Below are positions 12,612 through 24,088 of a stretch of DNA of 64,000 bases, piece by piece. Position numbers and translations under genes: made by a program. Every line of letters begins with the position of its first letter. The stretch's first letter is position 1. The DNA comes from Schizochytrium sp. TIO01. Its lineage: Eukaryota; Sar; Bigyra; Thraustochytrida; Thraustochytriidae. The notes under the pieces are model-generated. The model searched no databases. It had not been told where the DNA came from and saw only the letters and a program-made list of their open reading frames with translations. Where the stretch lies: positions 1,061,001 to 1,125,000 of the forward strand of contig SMSO01000007.1 in NCBI GenBank assembly GCA_004764695.1, written 5' to 3'.

Positions 12612-14003
12612 ATGGTCCGCGTAAATTCGCTTGGAGAGGCCCTCGAGGTTATTCATAACAAAAGTGCTGAAGAAGCAGTGTACGTTTTCCCTTTTTTCTT
12701 GTAATTTGGATTTTCGGATAGGGAAAGCTTCCTCTAAAATTATGGTAACAGTCTTCAATTTGTGGAACTTGACGTCGAGGAAATGCAAGAACTTGCATCG
12801 CTTCTTGAAAAGGAAAAATTATTGAAAAGCCTATGGTACGTTCTCTTTCTCGCACGTAGATGTCTCATCTAAGCAAACCAAAGCGGGTTCATTGATTTGT
12901 ATCATCGAGAATAAGCTAACTTTAAATTTATTGGAATATCACATCATAGCCTCTCCCATATCAGTATGGGTCCAGAAGGTGGGCGTGTGCTTGCAAATGC
13001 CCTAAAAGCGAACGCCTCCCTGGAAACACTAAACCGAGTTCCCTTTTGAGGTGTCTCACTACTGTGTGACAGCTAACCAAGTGATAATCAACGTGTATTG
13101 ATATGGTCTTTTTTAGATTATGGAGCAACGATCTCAGCCTGCGCGGCTTATGCGCAGTTGCTGACGTCTTGCGAGTGAATACTTCATTGAAACCCCTGAG
13201 GTAAGCAGAAGGCGATCGTGTATTCAGAGATTCGCATTCCTCAAATTGGCTACTCACTTGCCCTATGAAATATATGCGCTTACTCTACCACTTTCAGCAT
13301 TGCAGATGACCCTGTCTGTGCTGAAAGTGCAGTCGCACTTGCAAATGCATTGCGTGATAATACAACGCTGCAGTCTTTCGCGTAAGTTCAACTCCAGCGT
13401 GAAATGTGCAATAGCCCTTTACTTACTTTTCAAAACAGTGTTTGGAGCAACGAGCTTGGGGCCGAATCAGCAATCAAGATTGCTGAAGTCATACAGTTCA
13501 ATTCAGTCCTGATAGATTTAAAGTAAGTACTTGATGCCCCCTTGTTATTCTACGGATCACTAACAGTAGCCCATGTATGGTCTTTGATGTGTTCATCATG
13601 CAGCCTTTCCCGAGATGAGCCTTGGGCCCAGGGACGCAGAAGTCATTGCAGGAGCTTTTAAACTAGATAGATCTCTGCTCAGCCTTGAGTAAGTTTTATC
13701 GTGAAGGGATTTTGGGTTTTCCACCTGACTAACCCAAGACTAATCTCTATATGTCGCTCTTTATTTACTAGTATATCATGGAACAATATCGGCAACGAAG
13801 GCACCAATGAGCTTGCAAAAGCCTTGGCAGAAAACGCCTCGTTGAAGTCTTTACAAGGCGCATAGATGACTCTATTGAATTTTTGGCATGGGAAAATGCG
13901 CAAACTATTTGCTAACCTATTTATCGTACAATGGAATTACTTCGAGCGGCGGATGTGCTCTTGCACAGGCATTGCGGATTAATACAGGATCAGAAATTTT
14001 GGT
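12612..14003 (+). pseudogene. Eroded spliced LRR gene
   Basis: Nine exon-like blocks can be traced: 12612-12679 (ATG, MVRVNSLGEALEV), 12752-12835, 12950-13033, 13117-13200, 13298-13381, 13439-13522, 13604-13688, 13772-13855 and 13920-14003. All but the first are 84-bp LRR exons in phase 2, with cores such as LWSNDLSLRG and VWSNELGAES. Four lesions are visible. The donor after block 3 reads AACCGAG instead of GT. Block 7 is 85 bp, with one extra C, giving a frameshift. The donor after block 8 is lost and runs into a TAG. Block 9 has no AG acceptor. No C-terminal effector domain follows. It was probably a paralogue of the intact LRR genes here. A shorter alternative transcript cannot be excluded. 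Confidence 0.75.
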
Positions 14004-14927
14004 GTACGTTTTGAGCAAGCACATATGCATGGTTGAATTCTCCTCATCACTTTGCGTGTCGTTGCTCTGTTTGATTCTACAAGCACTTTGAATAATAAAT
14101 TGCAGAGCTGTAGCCTTTTGCCTTTTGGAGATTGGTTGGGTCAACTTGTGGCAAATATATGGTTCTCTGTATAAAAGTCCGTCGATTTATTGCTAGTAGT
14201 AGATCTGAATATATGGCTTAGGAAAGTGAAGGAGGAAACCACTTTGTGAGGGTATAAATAAGCAGAAGAACCTGGCAGACTCATTACAGCGTCCTACAGT
14301 GGTTGGAATGCAAAAGCTTTTGGTCAGAGCTTGCTACTTATATATGTTCTATTGTGTAATATTACATAGACTAAAACAAAGATTATATCCTATTTCGAAG
14401 TAATGTTCAGCTAGGTGCCTTACCCTACCTCAATTTAAACTAACCTAACTCTACAGCCCGACACTCTTTGCCTCAACATGGTACATTCATCCTAGAACAT
14501 CAAGAACCAAGTCTCATCCTTTTTACTTTCACCTTCGTCGACAGGCTTCACTTCATTACTTCATCTGAGTTCGCCATTTTCTTGTCAGACTACCTATGTA
14601 CACTCTACTACACAAGCTAATATGCAATAACCTGTTAAAGAGTACGTAACGATTTCGGAGAAAGTGTTGTGTCTGTGATACTACACTGGTCCTACGTTTA
14701 ATGAAGTCCTTGTGCAAAATTAGAAAAGCGCAAAACTCCACAACCTTCGTGTCGTAGTGTCCAAAGATTGATGGGAGCGTGTGCGAGGAAGTTGCGTATC
14801 CCAGGCTCTCTGATGGTAGATTGGAGCAGCGATCAGATGCCCGAAAATATAAATTGGTTGCAAGGAGGTGTAAAGAAATGGAAACAAATCGCCAGATTTA
14901 GAGTTGCAGAGATTCGTTTATTTTTAA
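14004..14927. other. Intergenic region between LRR loci
   Basis: No supported gene. A segment near 14569-14635 resembles one near 61707-61770: both share GAGTTCG, TTTTGTCAGACTAC-like text and AAGCTAATATG in the same order. This suggests an old dispersed repeat. Confidence 0.5.
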
Positions 14928-17900
14928 TTATTCCAATCTAAAATCTGCGCCGACAATATCTGGTGTTAGCAAAGGTGACAATAAGTCTTTCAAAACGAGT
15001 CGAAGATTTCTATCCTGAATTTGTGCATTCCAGTACTCACGCAGACGTTCTGCGCGGAGCAACTGCCACTCCTCACGAACCTGCTCAAATGAATCAGGGT
15101 AAAATATATCCTGCCCAAGTCTTCTTGAACAGGTTCTCACATGAGCATGGCAAACAACTTCATCCTGAGAACTATACCCAAGACACCAAGCGCAGAAGAG
15201 GTGTCCACAAGCATTATTACCACATTTTACAGCGCAGCAACCATCAAATTCGTGTACATAAGCCTTACAGTTCGGACAACATGTGCTCAAGATCTTCTCT
15301 TGAATATGCAGTAAATGCCGCCGTGCGTCACTATTTTGTTCTTCTGCACGTACAACTTCCGCTATGCGCCTTTGGATCTCTTTCTCAGCCCAAACTGCTG
15401 CCTCACTTTCTGCCTTCATCTTCGCAATCAACAAAAGATGAGTCAAGGCAGTTGATGCAAGACGGGTGATTTCTTGACCTGATATTTTCCCACTACATTC
15501 AGGTTTCATGCATGCCATTGTTCCATCAGCATCCACTCTGACGTTAGCAAGTGGTTGTGCCGCCGCTTCTACTGCAGATTCGATACAGCCTCTGCAAAGG
15601 AAGTCCCCCTCCTCGCAGCTCGTGCCCTCAGAAAGCCGATGCTTCTCGAAACATACAAGACATTCCTTGAGAGGGTTTTCAGGAGCTCCAAAAGCTTCAT
15701 GTTGGAGTGCTTGGCGAGCGCTTGGACGTTGACTTGGGTCTGTCGCGGTAAGAGCCTCGATAAGTGTCTGCATTGCAGCAGTCCGTTCAGTGGGATACAA
15801 CTCTTTTAAGCTTATGCCCACAGAGTACATGTCCATTGCTGTTTCAAACCTATGTACAGGCCCATTCTGCAACTCAGGGGCAATGTACCGTGGCGTTGCC
15901 TGAAGTGATGTGTATGTTGCAGTGTAGTTTGCAACCTTGATGCCGTCAAAGTCACCGATCAATGGTGTTATGTTGCTTGTGAGGAAAATGTTTTCTGGTT
16001 TGATGTCACAATGCACAATGCCGTGGGCATGTAAATCCGCCACACCGACAAGCAGGCCCACAGCAAGTCGGTCACGTGCTTCTTTGCCTTCGTTAGGATG
16101 ACTCTCAATCCACTTGGCAAGGTCACCTTGCTCGTAGAAAGGCATGACAATACAACCACGTGGCTCTCCATTAGAGGTATCCACAAAAGCACCAGTGATA
16201 CGTATCACGTGATGAGACTCCACTTTGCCCAGATTGGCAACTTGTTTGTAGAAAGTTTTAGATTGACTTAGATGCCCAAGCTGAAACTCTTTGAGAACCA
16301 TAGTTTTTCCAACGTTGTCAAGAACCTTTTGGACTTTCTTGCCACCTCTAAAGGATAGGGGCTCACCGACACGCTGAAAGTCCGAAACTGTCACATTCGT
16401 CAACCAAAGGTCAGAACATGCTACTTCAAAAACACCCTCTGCAGCTACGTGAAGCTTTTCTAGCCAAGCTCTATCCTGCAACAACTCAGGATAATGTTCC
16501 TGCGCGTGTTGCAGAGTTTCAGCAAGCTTATGACGAAAAACTTTGCTAAGCTCGATAGGGTTGCCTTTAGAGAGATTGCGCTTCTGTTTCTTGATTCGAT
16601 TTCTAAAGAGCTTTCGTTCTTCCTCATCCAAGTCCTCAGCGTCGACATCTTCTCTAGCTCTTTTTAATCTCTCTGTCGCTTTCCTCGACTTGTCAAGTTT
16701 CTGGTATAATTTCTCAACATCTAAGACGGAAGGTTCTTTCAAACCCAGTAATGCATAGTCATACAGTTCAGAGAGCTCTTTGGATGTGCACTTGCTCGCT
16801 TCATTTAACACAGTGTTTTCACAGTATGATTCGAAACGAGCGAATGTTGAACTTATTGCGCAAAGTATCTTAGATAAGTGGGCACTAAGTGTATCTCCTT
16901 GTAGCACTTCAATCTCTTCTTGAAGAGCACGCTCAAGCTCAGATAATTCGGGCCCGAGATTCATGGCCTGCTCAGGTATCCTAAGAGCAACCCATAATCC
17001 ATCACCAAGTTCTAGCTCAGACAATCGAGAGACGACGCATTTTGCAGCTTGTTGGCTTCGTTCGCCAATGTTGTTTGGTCGGCCATCTCCATTTCTCTTG
17101 TATCCTTCGACGCATTGGACAGCCCGAGCAACAAGTTCTTGGCAGTGTTTGAAGTCATCTGTGCTGGTCTCTTCAGTAACCGGTGCAAGGTCGATCTTTA
17201 AATCGTGTACCAAACTTTCAATTCTCATTTTGAAATCGCGGACTACATCCTCATCACTTTCGCAGAGGTTTGCGCGAACCCATGGGTACACGACCTGCAT
17301 AAGTGAACGTAGGCGGTCTCGTTCAGCATTCCGCTTTTCGATGAGACTGGGCAAGTCATTTGCAGAGCTTGCACGAATCTGGCCTTGTAGTGCATCAAGA
17401 CACTGTTTGGAGTTCTTGATGTCAGCGGAGACCTGTCGCAACTTCACTTGGCCAAAGTAGCCCTGGATCGCCGGTCCTACGAATATCTCAAGCAAGGCAA
17501 TCCCAGTCTGCAAGGAATTTCCTCTGACCCCGCCTCGGTCCGCGCGCAAGTCCGAGACTTTCTTGGCAAGCTGCACCACATCAGCGAAACTCACGCTCGC
17601 TCCATCCGGCCGTTCTCTGAGGCGAACAAGAAGACGTAAGTAAACGAGCAAAACGATGGTGAAGCAGCAGCAAAAGCAGAAGCAAAAGTTAGTATCCCCT
17701 ACATCTTAATAACACAATTCGTGAAATGAATGATTACACGATCCCAAACAAAGATTAACCGCATGAACTTACCCGAATCCATCCAAAGTAGCAAGCCCGG
17801 CGTCATTAATGCCATCTTGCTCGTTCTTGGGCTCTGCAGAAGGGTCGTTCTCTCTGCAAACACAGGGATCGGTGTCTGAAGAGGAATCGGCAATGTCGTC

Positions 17901-18675
17901 TCCAGGAGGACATACCGTTTCGAACAATTCTTTAGGGGTTCCAGAAAAATTGTCATAGCTGCATTTTGTAAACGAATGAACGAATGAAAGAGAATAAAAG
18001 CGCTTGTTAGAAAAACGATGAACGCATCTAAAGACGGCCTCGCAAGTCCATGGAGACACGGAGACAACCATAGAAGGCAAGGCTCTGCGCAAGCTGGGAA
18101 TAGCAGCACAGGGAACGGAACTTACTAGATTGCAACAGAAGGACATGCTTTGTGCAGATACTTTGCGACGGCTTTTGCGCCCTCTGAGCCAATGTTGTTA
18201 CTATAAAGACTGTGAGTATAAATAAATCATTTTTGTTCATTCGTTGTCAGGAAAGATAGCTCCAGTCAGTGATTCGGTTGATCCCCTTTTCTTTTCTATT
18301 ACAAAATGTTGCCTCATTAAAATAATCACCTCTCCTTCTGCTGCTGCCTATCTTATTCTATAGATATACTGCGGAATAGATTTCCTTCTTCTCTTTCTAA
18401 AAAAGAAAAGAGTTCTTTGCCTTTCTAAACTACCCAACTACGTAGGTAGTGTACGAGCAGTGCTTTCCTTTTTTTTTTTTCTAAACCCTACTAAAAGACC
18501 AACCACTCAAAAGAAAGTAAGATAGAAAGAAAAAGAGGGACCGTAGTACTACCTATTATATAGCTTTCCGTGGATGATTCCACAAACGTACACCAACGTT
18601 TGAAGGTTATTGCAACCTTCGAGTGCCTTTGCGACGGCCTTTGCGCCCTCATTGCTAATGTTGTTGTCTCCAATA
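14928..18675 (-). CDS. LRR-protein kinase-RING/IBR fusion, 5' end not found
   Basis: Minus-strand exons I can support: 18675-18592 and 18209-18126 (84-bp LRR exons, cores IGDNNISNEG and LYSNNIGSEG), 17958-17773 (62-residue acidic linker) and 17616-14928 (about 895 residues). All join in phase 2. The last exon runs through coiled-coil segments to a kinase domain (about residues 430-660 of that frame) with VLK lysine, HCDIKPEN catalytic loop, GDFDG metal loop and APE. Next come a RING-like CLVC...CRGC cluster, a CMKPEC segment and CPNC...CGHLFCAWC as in RBR E3 ligases. The helical tail ends NAQIQDRNLRL. The kinase looks active, although HRD is HCD and DFG is DFD. The open frame continues 35 bp above 17616, but CTCAG before it gives the correct phase. 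The initiating exon should lie upstream of 18.7 kb; I could not find it, so the gene may be truncated. Confidence 0.8.
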
Positions 18676-19030
18676 CTGTGAGTATAAATAAATCATTTTT
18701 GTTCATTAGTTGTCAGGAAAGACAGCTCCAGTCAGTGATTTGGTTGATTCCCTTTTCTTTTCTATTTCAAAATGTTGCCTCATAGAAAGTAATCACCTCT
18801 TCTTCGGCTGCTGTCTATCTAATTCTATAGAGATACTACTGAATAGATTTCCTGTTGTCCTTCCTTCTTCTCTTTAAAGAAGAAAAAGAAAAGAAAAGTT
18901 CATCTCCTTTCTAAATTACCCAACAACGTAGGTAGTACGAGCAGTGCTTTCGTTTTGATTCTGAACCCTACTAAAACACCGACCACTCAAATGAAAGTAA
19001 GATAGAGAGAAAAAGAGGAACCGTAGTAAT
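18210..19030. repeat. Tandem duplication of an LRR exon-intron unit
   Basis: The intron sequence 18210-18560 recurs almost unchanged at 18676-19030: ATAAATAAATCATTTTTG, TTCATT(C/A)GTTGTCAGGAAAG, CCCAACTACGTAGGTAG and the following AAAGAAAG stretch. The period is about 466 bp and each unit carries one 84-bp LRR exon at its left end. A related unit lies at 52.6-53.1 kb. After 19030 the similarity stops and no further LRR exon is seen. Confidence 0.85.
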
Positions 19031-19544
19031 GAAACGTGGTTATGATTACTTAGAGGTATTTGGGGAAATGTCTTAGGTGGTAGTAATTAGTTATTACTAT
19101 GGCTAGGATTGTCTTGTAGAATGTGCTTGATAAATTCAAGTGCTTCTGGTCGCTTTGGTATTTCGGGTCTGCCTGCAGGTTTTGCTTTGCAGACTCCTCT
19201 TGATGCTTGCTTGGTTCCCTTCATTCCCTGGTTGATTCCGGCGCAGTGTTGTACATCACCCATCATGCCATCGTGACACTTTTGTCCTGCTTTCGTCAGA
19301 TAGGTGCTCCTCTTAATCTTGCGAAGTCATGTCGCAGAGATGTGTCTGAATTCCTTCTCAGTAGCCTTCTTAGAACCTTCATCGTCATAGCCAAACTCTA
19401 GCTGACCAAATTTATCTCTTATCACTTCCCTTGAGCATCTTTGACTCACTCGAGATTCTCGCACATGCTTATCTTGAAACAGGTTGTTTAGAATCACCAA
19501 AAAACTCAAGAGACATAGCGTGCGAATACAAAACAAAGTCTTAG
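19031..19544. other. Intergenic region
   Basis: No supported coding sequence. It should contain the missing 5' exon of the LRR-kinase gene if that gene is intact, but I see no ATG-led LRR-type first exon with a phase-2 donor here. Confidence 0.4.
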
Positions 19545-21599
19545 TTACTGTTTACGTTCTAGTTCTTTCTGGAGGTAGCTGATTTCCCATTCAGCCCACT
19601 TTGCAAAGTCATCAGGATCCATATCCTCCTTAAATTCAGCCTCACCAAAGCCGATAAACATTGGCTTCTTGCCTTTCTCATGATTGCACATAATATTGCG
19701 CCGATCTATATCGCCATGTAAAATCCCAAGTGAGTGAATCGACTTGAGAGCGGCTACCGCCTCTTCCTTAAACTTATCCGTAAGGTCGTCATCTGTAACG
19801 TGCTCGCCTGCAAAACTTAAACCAAGCCCGTACATGAACCCATCTTCAAACAATCCAAGACCAAGAAACTCTGGTACACACTTGCCTTGAAGCGGAAGCA
19901 AGGAATCGTAAACGATAGCTTCGAACCTGAGATGATCGACCAAATACGATTCCTTGAAAGTATCGAGCAACTTTAGTACAGCATCTACATCACCTTTGGT
20001 TGCATGCGGAATTTTACAGCGGGAGATTGTTCCCGGATCACCTTCCCAACGAAACGAGCCAAGGAACTCTTCGTCTTTCAGTTGGTGCAAAGATGTCCAA
20101 TCAGACCGAGGTGGGATTTTTTTATCTGGAGAGGGGGGAAACCCGTAGAACTCTGTGTCAGGTACTTCGAGACTAAAGACATCATCGTCATCGTTGATGT
20201 CCTGGTTAATTTCCTTGTAAACATCGTTTTCAGCCTTGCAGCGCCTGGGTAGCTGTTCATGTCTACACTCACTAGAGCAGGGCGTAAGGAGCGCCCCTTC
20301 GCTGTTTGTAAATTCTGGTACGCGGTTCTCTTTTGCGATCATAATACCCAGTGCTAGAAGCTGTGCTGCACTTAGACTGTTTCTGTCAATATCCCCCACG
20401 GCATCACATTTAACAGATGGTGTAATTAGCAGATTGCCAGCGCAATCACGAAAGAACAGAGCTGTATCGAAGTAGTTCGAGTAGATACCTACTAGAGATT
20501 TGTTGAACAACATCCAAGTGTACAATTTACGAATCACTGAGAACCTCGAATGACGTTGTGACGTGCAATCGACATCACGACAGTCATGATTGCAGTATTC
20601 ATCAGAAAGATCAACGTGATGGAATTCAGGTCTTTCAAGTGCACCAATGACCCAAGGTTTAAATTGATTCACATAGGGTTCTAAACCAATTGCAAAATCC
20701 ACTGGGCCCCATGTTTCGGTGTAGTCTCCAAAACGGTGGTTTGATGTCTTAGGCACTTGCTCAATTCCTCCGTCTTTAAGAATGTCAAGTACTGCTCCCA
20801 AGAGAAAAGACATATGTGGGATTATTGAAGATGCACCTGCGGTACTTATATCCTTGAGGTACTGTATTGAGGATTCTAGCGAAATCGTGGTTCGGCTTGC
20901 CTGTAAAGTTTCGATGTACCCAGCATCACGACAGTAGTTTAGTAAAGTTTTCATCTCCAATTTACGAACATGCATGGGTGACGCATGGTTTTCAGAAGTA
21001 TCAGTGGAGCACTTTACTTGTAACTCTTTACGAGGCAACTGGGGAGTTGCACTGGAGAGTGCCTGGAATACTGAGCTTTTATTATTATGAAAGGAATTAT
21101 ATGCAGCCTCGCTCCTACGAATTCCATAGAGGCTCTCATACATGTCCGTTTCGTTTGTTATTATTTCCTTCTGAATGTACCTGAGTCTTATATCGAGACG
21201 CGCACCTCTTTTCTCGGCGCGTCGAATCTGCGAGCATAAGTCCATTGCAGATTCCAAACATTCTCTTTCAAGTCTGGAGTGCTCTTCAGGTTGCTCTTCC
21301 ATATCTTTCTTAGTTCCGGACCGTTCAGAACGCAGCTCGCTTCGGGTGAGCGCACAGTCTTCATTGGGGGGATTCTCCAGAATTCTCTTCTTAAGTCTTG
21401 CAATATCTTTTGTACAGGATATGCGTTTGGCCTTTAGGTTCTCGAACTTTGCGACATCGCTAGAATGCACAGATATCGAATGTCTTAAGAAAGGGTCTTC
21501 GGCATACGACACTTTTGAGCTAGCGGAGCGTGTATTCACACGCCCTACCCAGGTCCTGGGCAATGGGGGGGGCGAGCTGATTGTGACAAACCGCCTCAT
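19545..21599 (-). CDS. Degenerate nuclease-kinase protein, paralogue of the 24.1-kb gene
   Basis: A 684-residue single-exon ORF with ATG at 21599. The N-terminal half is charged and helical (about residues 50-150). The middle aligns with the neighbour at 24.1 kb: here PVDFAIG (about 300) and GALER (about 320) replace RPDFIIG and GELKS, and IRKLYTWM replaces IRQLYNYM. The acid and lysine expected of a PD-(D/E)XK site are therefore missing. The C-terminal kinase-like domain has AVLK, ILHGDIDRRNIM (about 630) and FIGFGEA where the paralogue has FIDFSHS, so the metal-binding Asp is also gone. The frame is intact over 2 kb, which argues for a retained non-catalytic role such as a decoy or regulator rather than simple decay. 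The architecture resembles REase-kinase effectors of the Crinkler type. Confidence 0.75.
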   Translation of the reverse strand: MRRFVTISSPPPLPRTWVGRVNTRSASSKVSYAEDPFLRHSISVHSSDVAKFENLKAKRISCTKDIARLKKRILENPPNEDCALTRSELRSERSGTKKDMEEQPEEHSRLERECLESAMDLCSQIRRAEKRGARLDIRLRYIQKEIITNETDMYESLYGIRRSEAAYNSFHNNKSSVFQALSSATPQLPRKELQVKCSTDTSENHASPMHVRKLEMKTLLNYCRDAGYIETLQASRTTISLESSIQYLKDISTAGASSIIPHMSFLLGAVLDILKDGGIEQVPKTSNHRFGDYTETWGPVDFAIGLEPYVNQFKPWVIGALERPEFHHVDLSDEYCNHDCRDVDCTSQRHSRFSVIRKLYTWMLFNKSLVGIYSNYFDTALFFRDCAGNLLITPSVKCDAVGDIDRNSLSAAQLLALGIMIAKENRVPEFTNSEGALLTPCSSECRHEQLPRRCKAENDVYKEINQDINDDDDVFSLEVPDTEFYGFPPSPDKKIPPRSDWTSLHQLKDEEFLGSFRWEGDPGTISRCKIPHATKGDVDAVLKLLDTFKESYLVDHLRFEAIVYDSLLPLQGKCVPEFLGLGLFEDGFMYGLGLSFAGEHVTDDDLTDKFKEEAVAALKSIHSLGILHGDIDRRNIMCNHEKGKKPMFIGFGEAEFKEDMDPDDFAKWAEWEISYLQKELERKQ

Positions 21600-24088
21600 G
21601 GCTTGAATTGAAGCTAATTTGGGGTTTGCTTTCTGCAGGTGCTGCCAACAAATTGTTCTAGCTATTTCTTTTTTTTAAAATCGAAATTTATCAACTTGAA
21701 TTTGAATGATTATTAAAATATATATTAATTTAAAAGACATTGATTTTAGTTTGAAATGTTATTCACAAGGTACACTATTATTTTTAATCAGATTTAAAAA
21801 AACATTTTTTTTTTAAAAATTAAAGGTTTAATGTATATAATATACGCCTATATGCTGATGCAAATCGTGAAATGTTGTATTTACCATACTGCAGTCGGTT
21901 TACGCTCTTAATCTCTCCGACTAACGCGGGGCCAGTCGAGAGTATACTACTAGGCAGTCCTAATAGCTCGGACCTCATTATATGAGGTACTCTTTTTGTT
22001 TTGTTTTTTATTTACAGGTGCTTTTTTTCTATCTTCTAAATATTTTATTTTTAATTTTTAAAATTAAGAGTTAGGCAGTAACTCAAACCACAGCAATCAC
22101 GCACTACCCGGCAAGAGCAAATCTAAAAGATGTTATATTTCAACCCAAGGAGTTGACTCTGACAAGTGAGAGCGTGGTTAACTTGTTACCTCTGACTAGT
22201 GAGAGCGCCTTCGCCGTTATCCCCGAATGCTTCTGTTCTGAAGGCTGCCTAACAAGAATGACAATCTTTATACGAAGCCTCTCTAGACGACCAATAGTGC
22301 GCTAGTGCAGAGTACTCCTCGAGAGGTTGCGTGTGTGTATGCCATGCGCATTTTCTCCACCGTGTTGTTGCTTGTGATGACGTCGAGTGGGTATCTTTAA
22401 AAAAGAAAAATGTTTTAATTTTATAAATTAAAAAAATAATAAAGAATAAGAAGGAGATGTCATAGCTTTCTTTTGTCTGCCACAATATTCCCCAAACTCA
22501 ACGTGAGGTTTAACATAATTTCAGATTAGGTAGGAAGGAAGGCCTATCAAAAACACTGGGAGATTGAATGTAAATTTTGGAAAGAAAAAAGAAAGAAAGA
22601 AAACTTGAATGTCTGAACAATGTTTACATCTTTTATGCTAATAGGAAATAGTTTTCTTTACTTTTCAAACTGTAAAGACTTTGTCTTCTTTTCAACGTAG
22701 GTGTGCATTTTCCTCCCGAGGGAGGGACTTGAGCTACCCAATTGGGAATCCTGATGTGCCTTCTGGTAGAGTATGCAGAGCTGTTGCAGCATGGGCAATA
22801 CCTAATGAGTGAGCTCAACACTCAATTGCTTATTAAGATAGTGGCCCTGGCAAATGGAACTCGAACGCACAAATAGCGTCAGCGCCCTTGAATTTATGAG
22901 TTGTCGGACGTGCACTTGTCACGAACGAAAGACTTTTGAAAGTCAAGGACTCGAAAAGTACAACCAAATTCATAAAGCCAGTGTTCGTGAATCAATGGCC
23001 ATATCATGTGGGCGGTTTGAAGTAGTTCTGACTCTCTAGAATTCAAACACGAAGGACACTTACTGACAGTGTCTATGTTGACTGGACTTTGACCTTCTAA
23101 TTTAGTGACTTAAAGGACCTAAGTTTAATTGAGAATTTCTGCAAAATTCGTAAAAACGAGTTAATGTGTAGCAATGCAGATCTGATGTTTAGTTTAGGCT
23201 CCTTTGACAATCGCCCTTTTAAAAAAGAAAAGAATAAAAGAATAAAGAGAGAATCAGTGAAAGGGAGAGTCTTCATTCGGCAACGTCATTCAGAATATGC
23301 GCTACCCAATCTTTATAATCATGCTTGGAGTGAATGAAGGACTTGAATTAGATTTTAATTATAAAGTTATACTCAAAAGTAGTCTAGTCGAAAAAGGTCG
23401 AGCTTTATTTAAAACTTAATTTTAAATTAAATGAAACAAATTCTTGTTAAAAAAAAATAATTAAAAGTGTTGAGAGGTGACATTGAACATAAGCTTCTTC
23501 TCTTCAATTAATTGCTTTTGAGAGCGCCTGATCACTCACACCAACTTCAAGACGTCTTATCAGGAGATGAAATGAATCAGGATGAGGGGAAACAAGAATT
23601 GGGAATGGTAGGGAAAGGGGGGGTTCAAGGAGAGGGCAAATTCTCATTTCGAAAAAGAAAGTACCCTCGAAAACAATAAGTCGAGAGAAAGAAAATTTGC
23701 GGTCGGCCATCTTAGATGTCACCTCTGAAAAAGTTTTACTTTTGTCATTTCATTTCTTTCGAGGTAAAAGATTTTCGATCTCTCTTCCCTTAAAAGATTT
23801 TTGAGGTACGCAAATGGAAAGATCGCTTTCGGGTTCTGGTAAAGCTGAAAGGGGGAAAGGACAATCACGCTTGCTCGAGCAAAACGAATGTCCCTCTCAA
23901 ATTGAAGCACGCGTAATTGACACGTTTGGATTTCCATCGATCGAGCACGTCGCGTGTTATTCTGAGCTCTGTTGGTCTGGCTAGATCTAGGATGCGTAAT
24001 CTCTTGTTGAGTGAAAGTGGGTGTTTTTCGTTGCAGGTAAATCCGGAATTCTGTCAGCACGTGCAGAGTTGAAGAAGATAAAACAAGG
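21600..24088. other. Intergenic region between divergent nuclease-kinase genes
   Basis: No supported gene. It is very AT-rich between 21.66 and 22.5 kb and at 23.2-23.5 kb. Both nuclease-kinase paralogues are transcribed away from it, so promoters must lie at either end. A minus-strand ORF at 23719-24339 crosses the start of the 24.1-kb gene and is treated as a shadow. Confidence 0.5.

Noticed and set aside
14963-17639. Several plus-strand ORFs inside the LRR-kinase-RBR gene
   Set aside because: Antisense shadows of an exon with clear kinase and zinc-cluster motifs.
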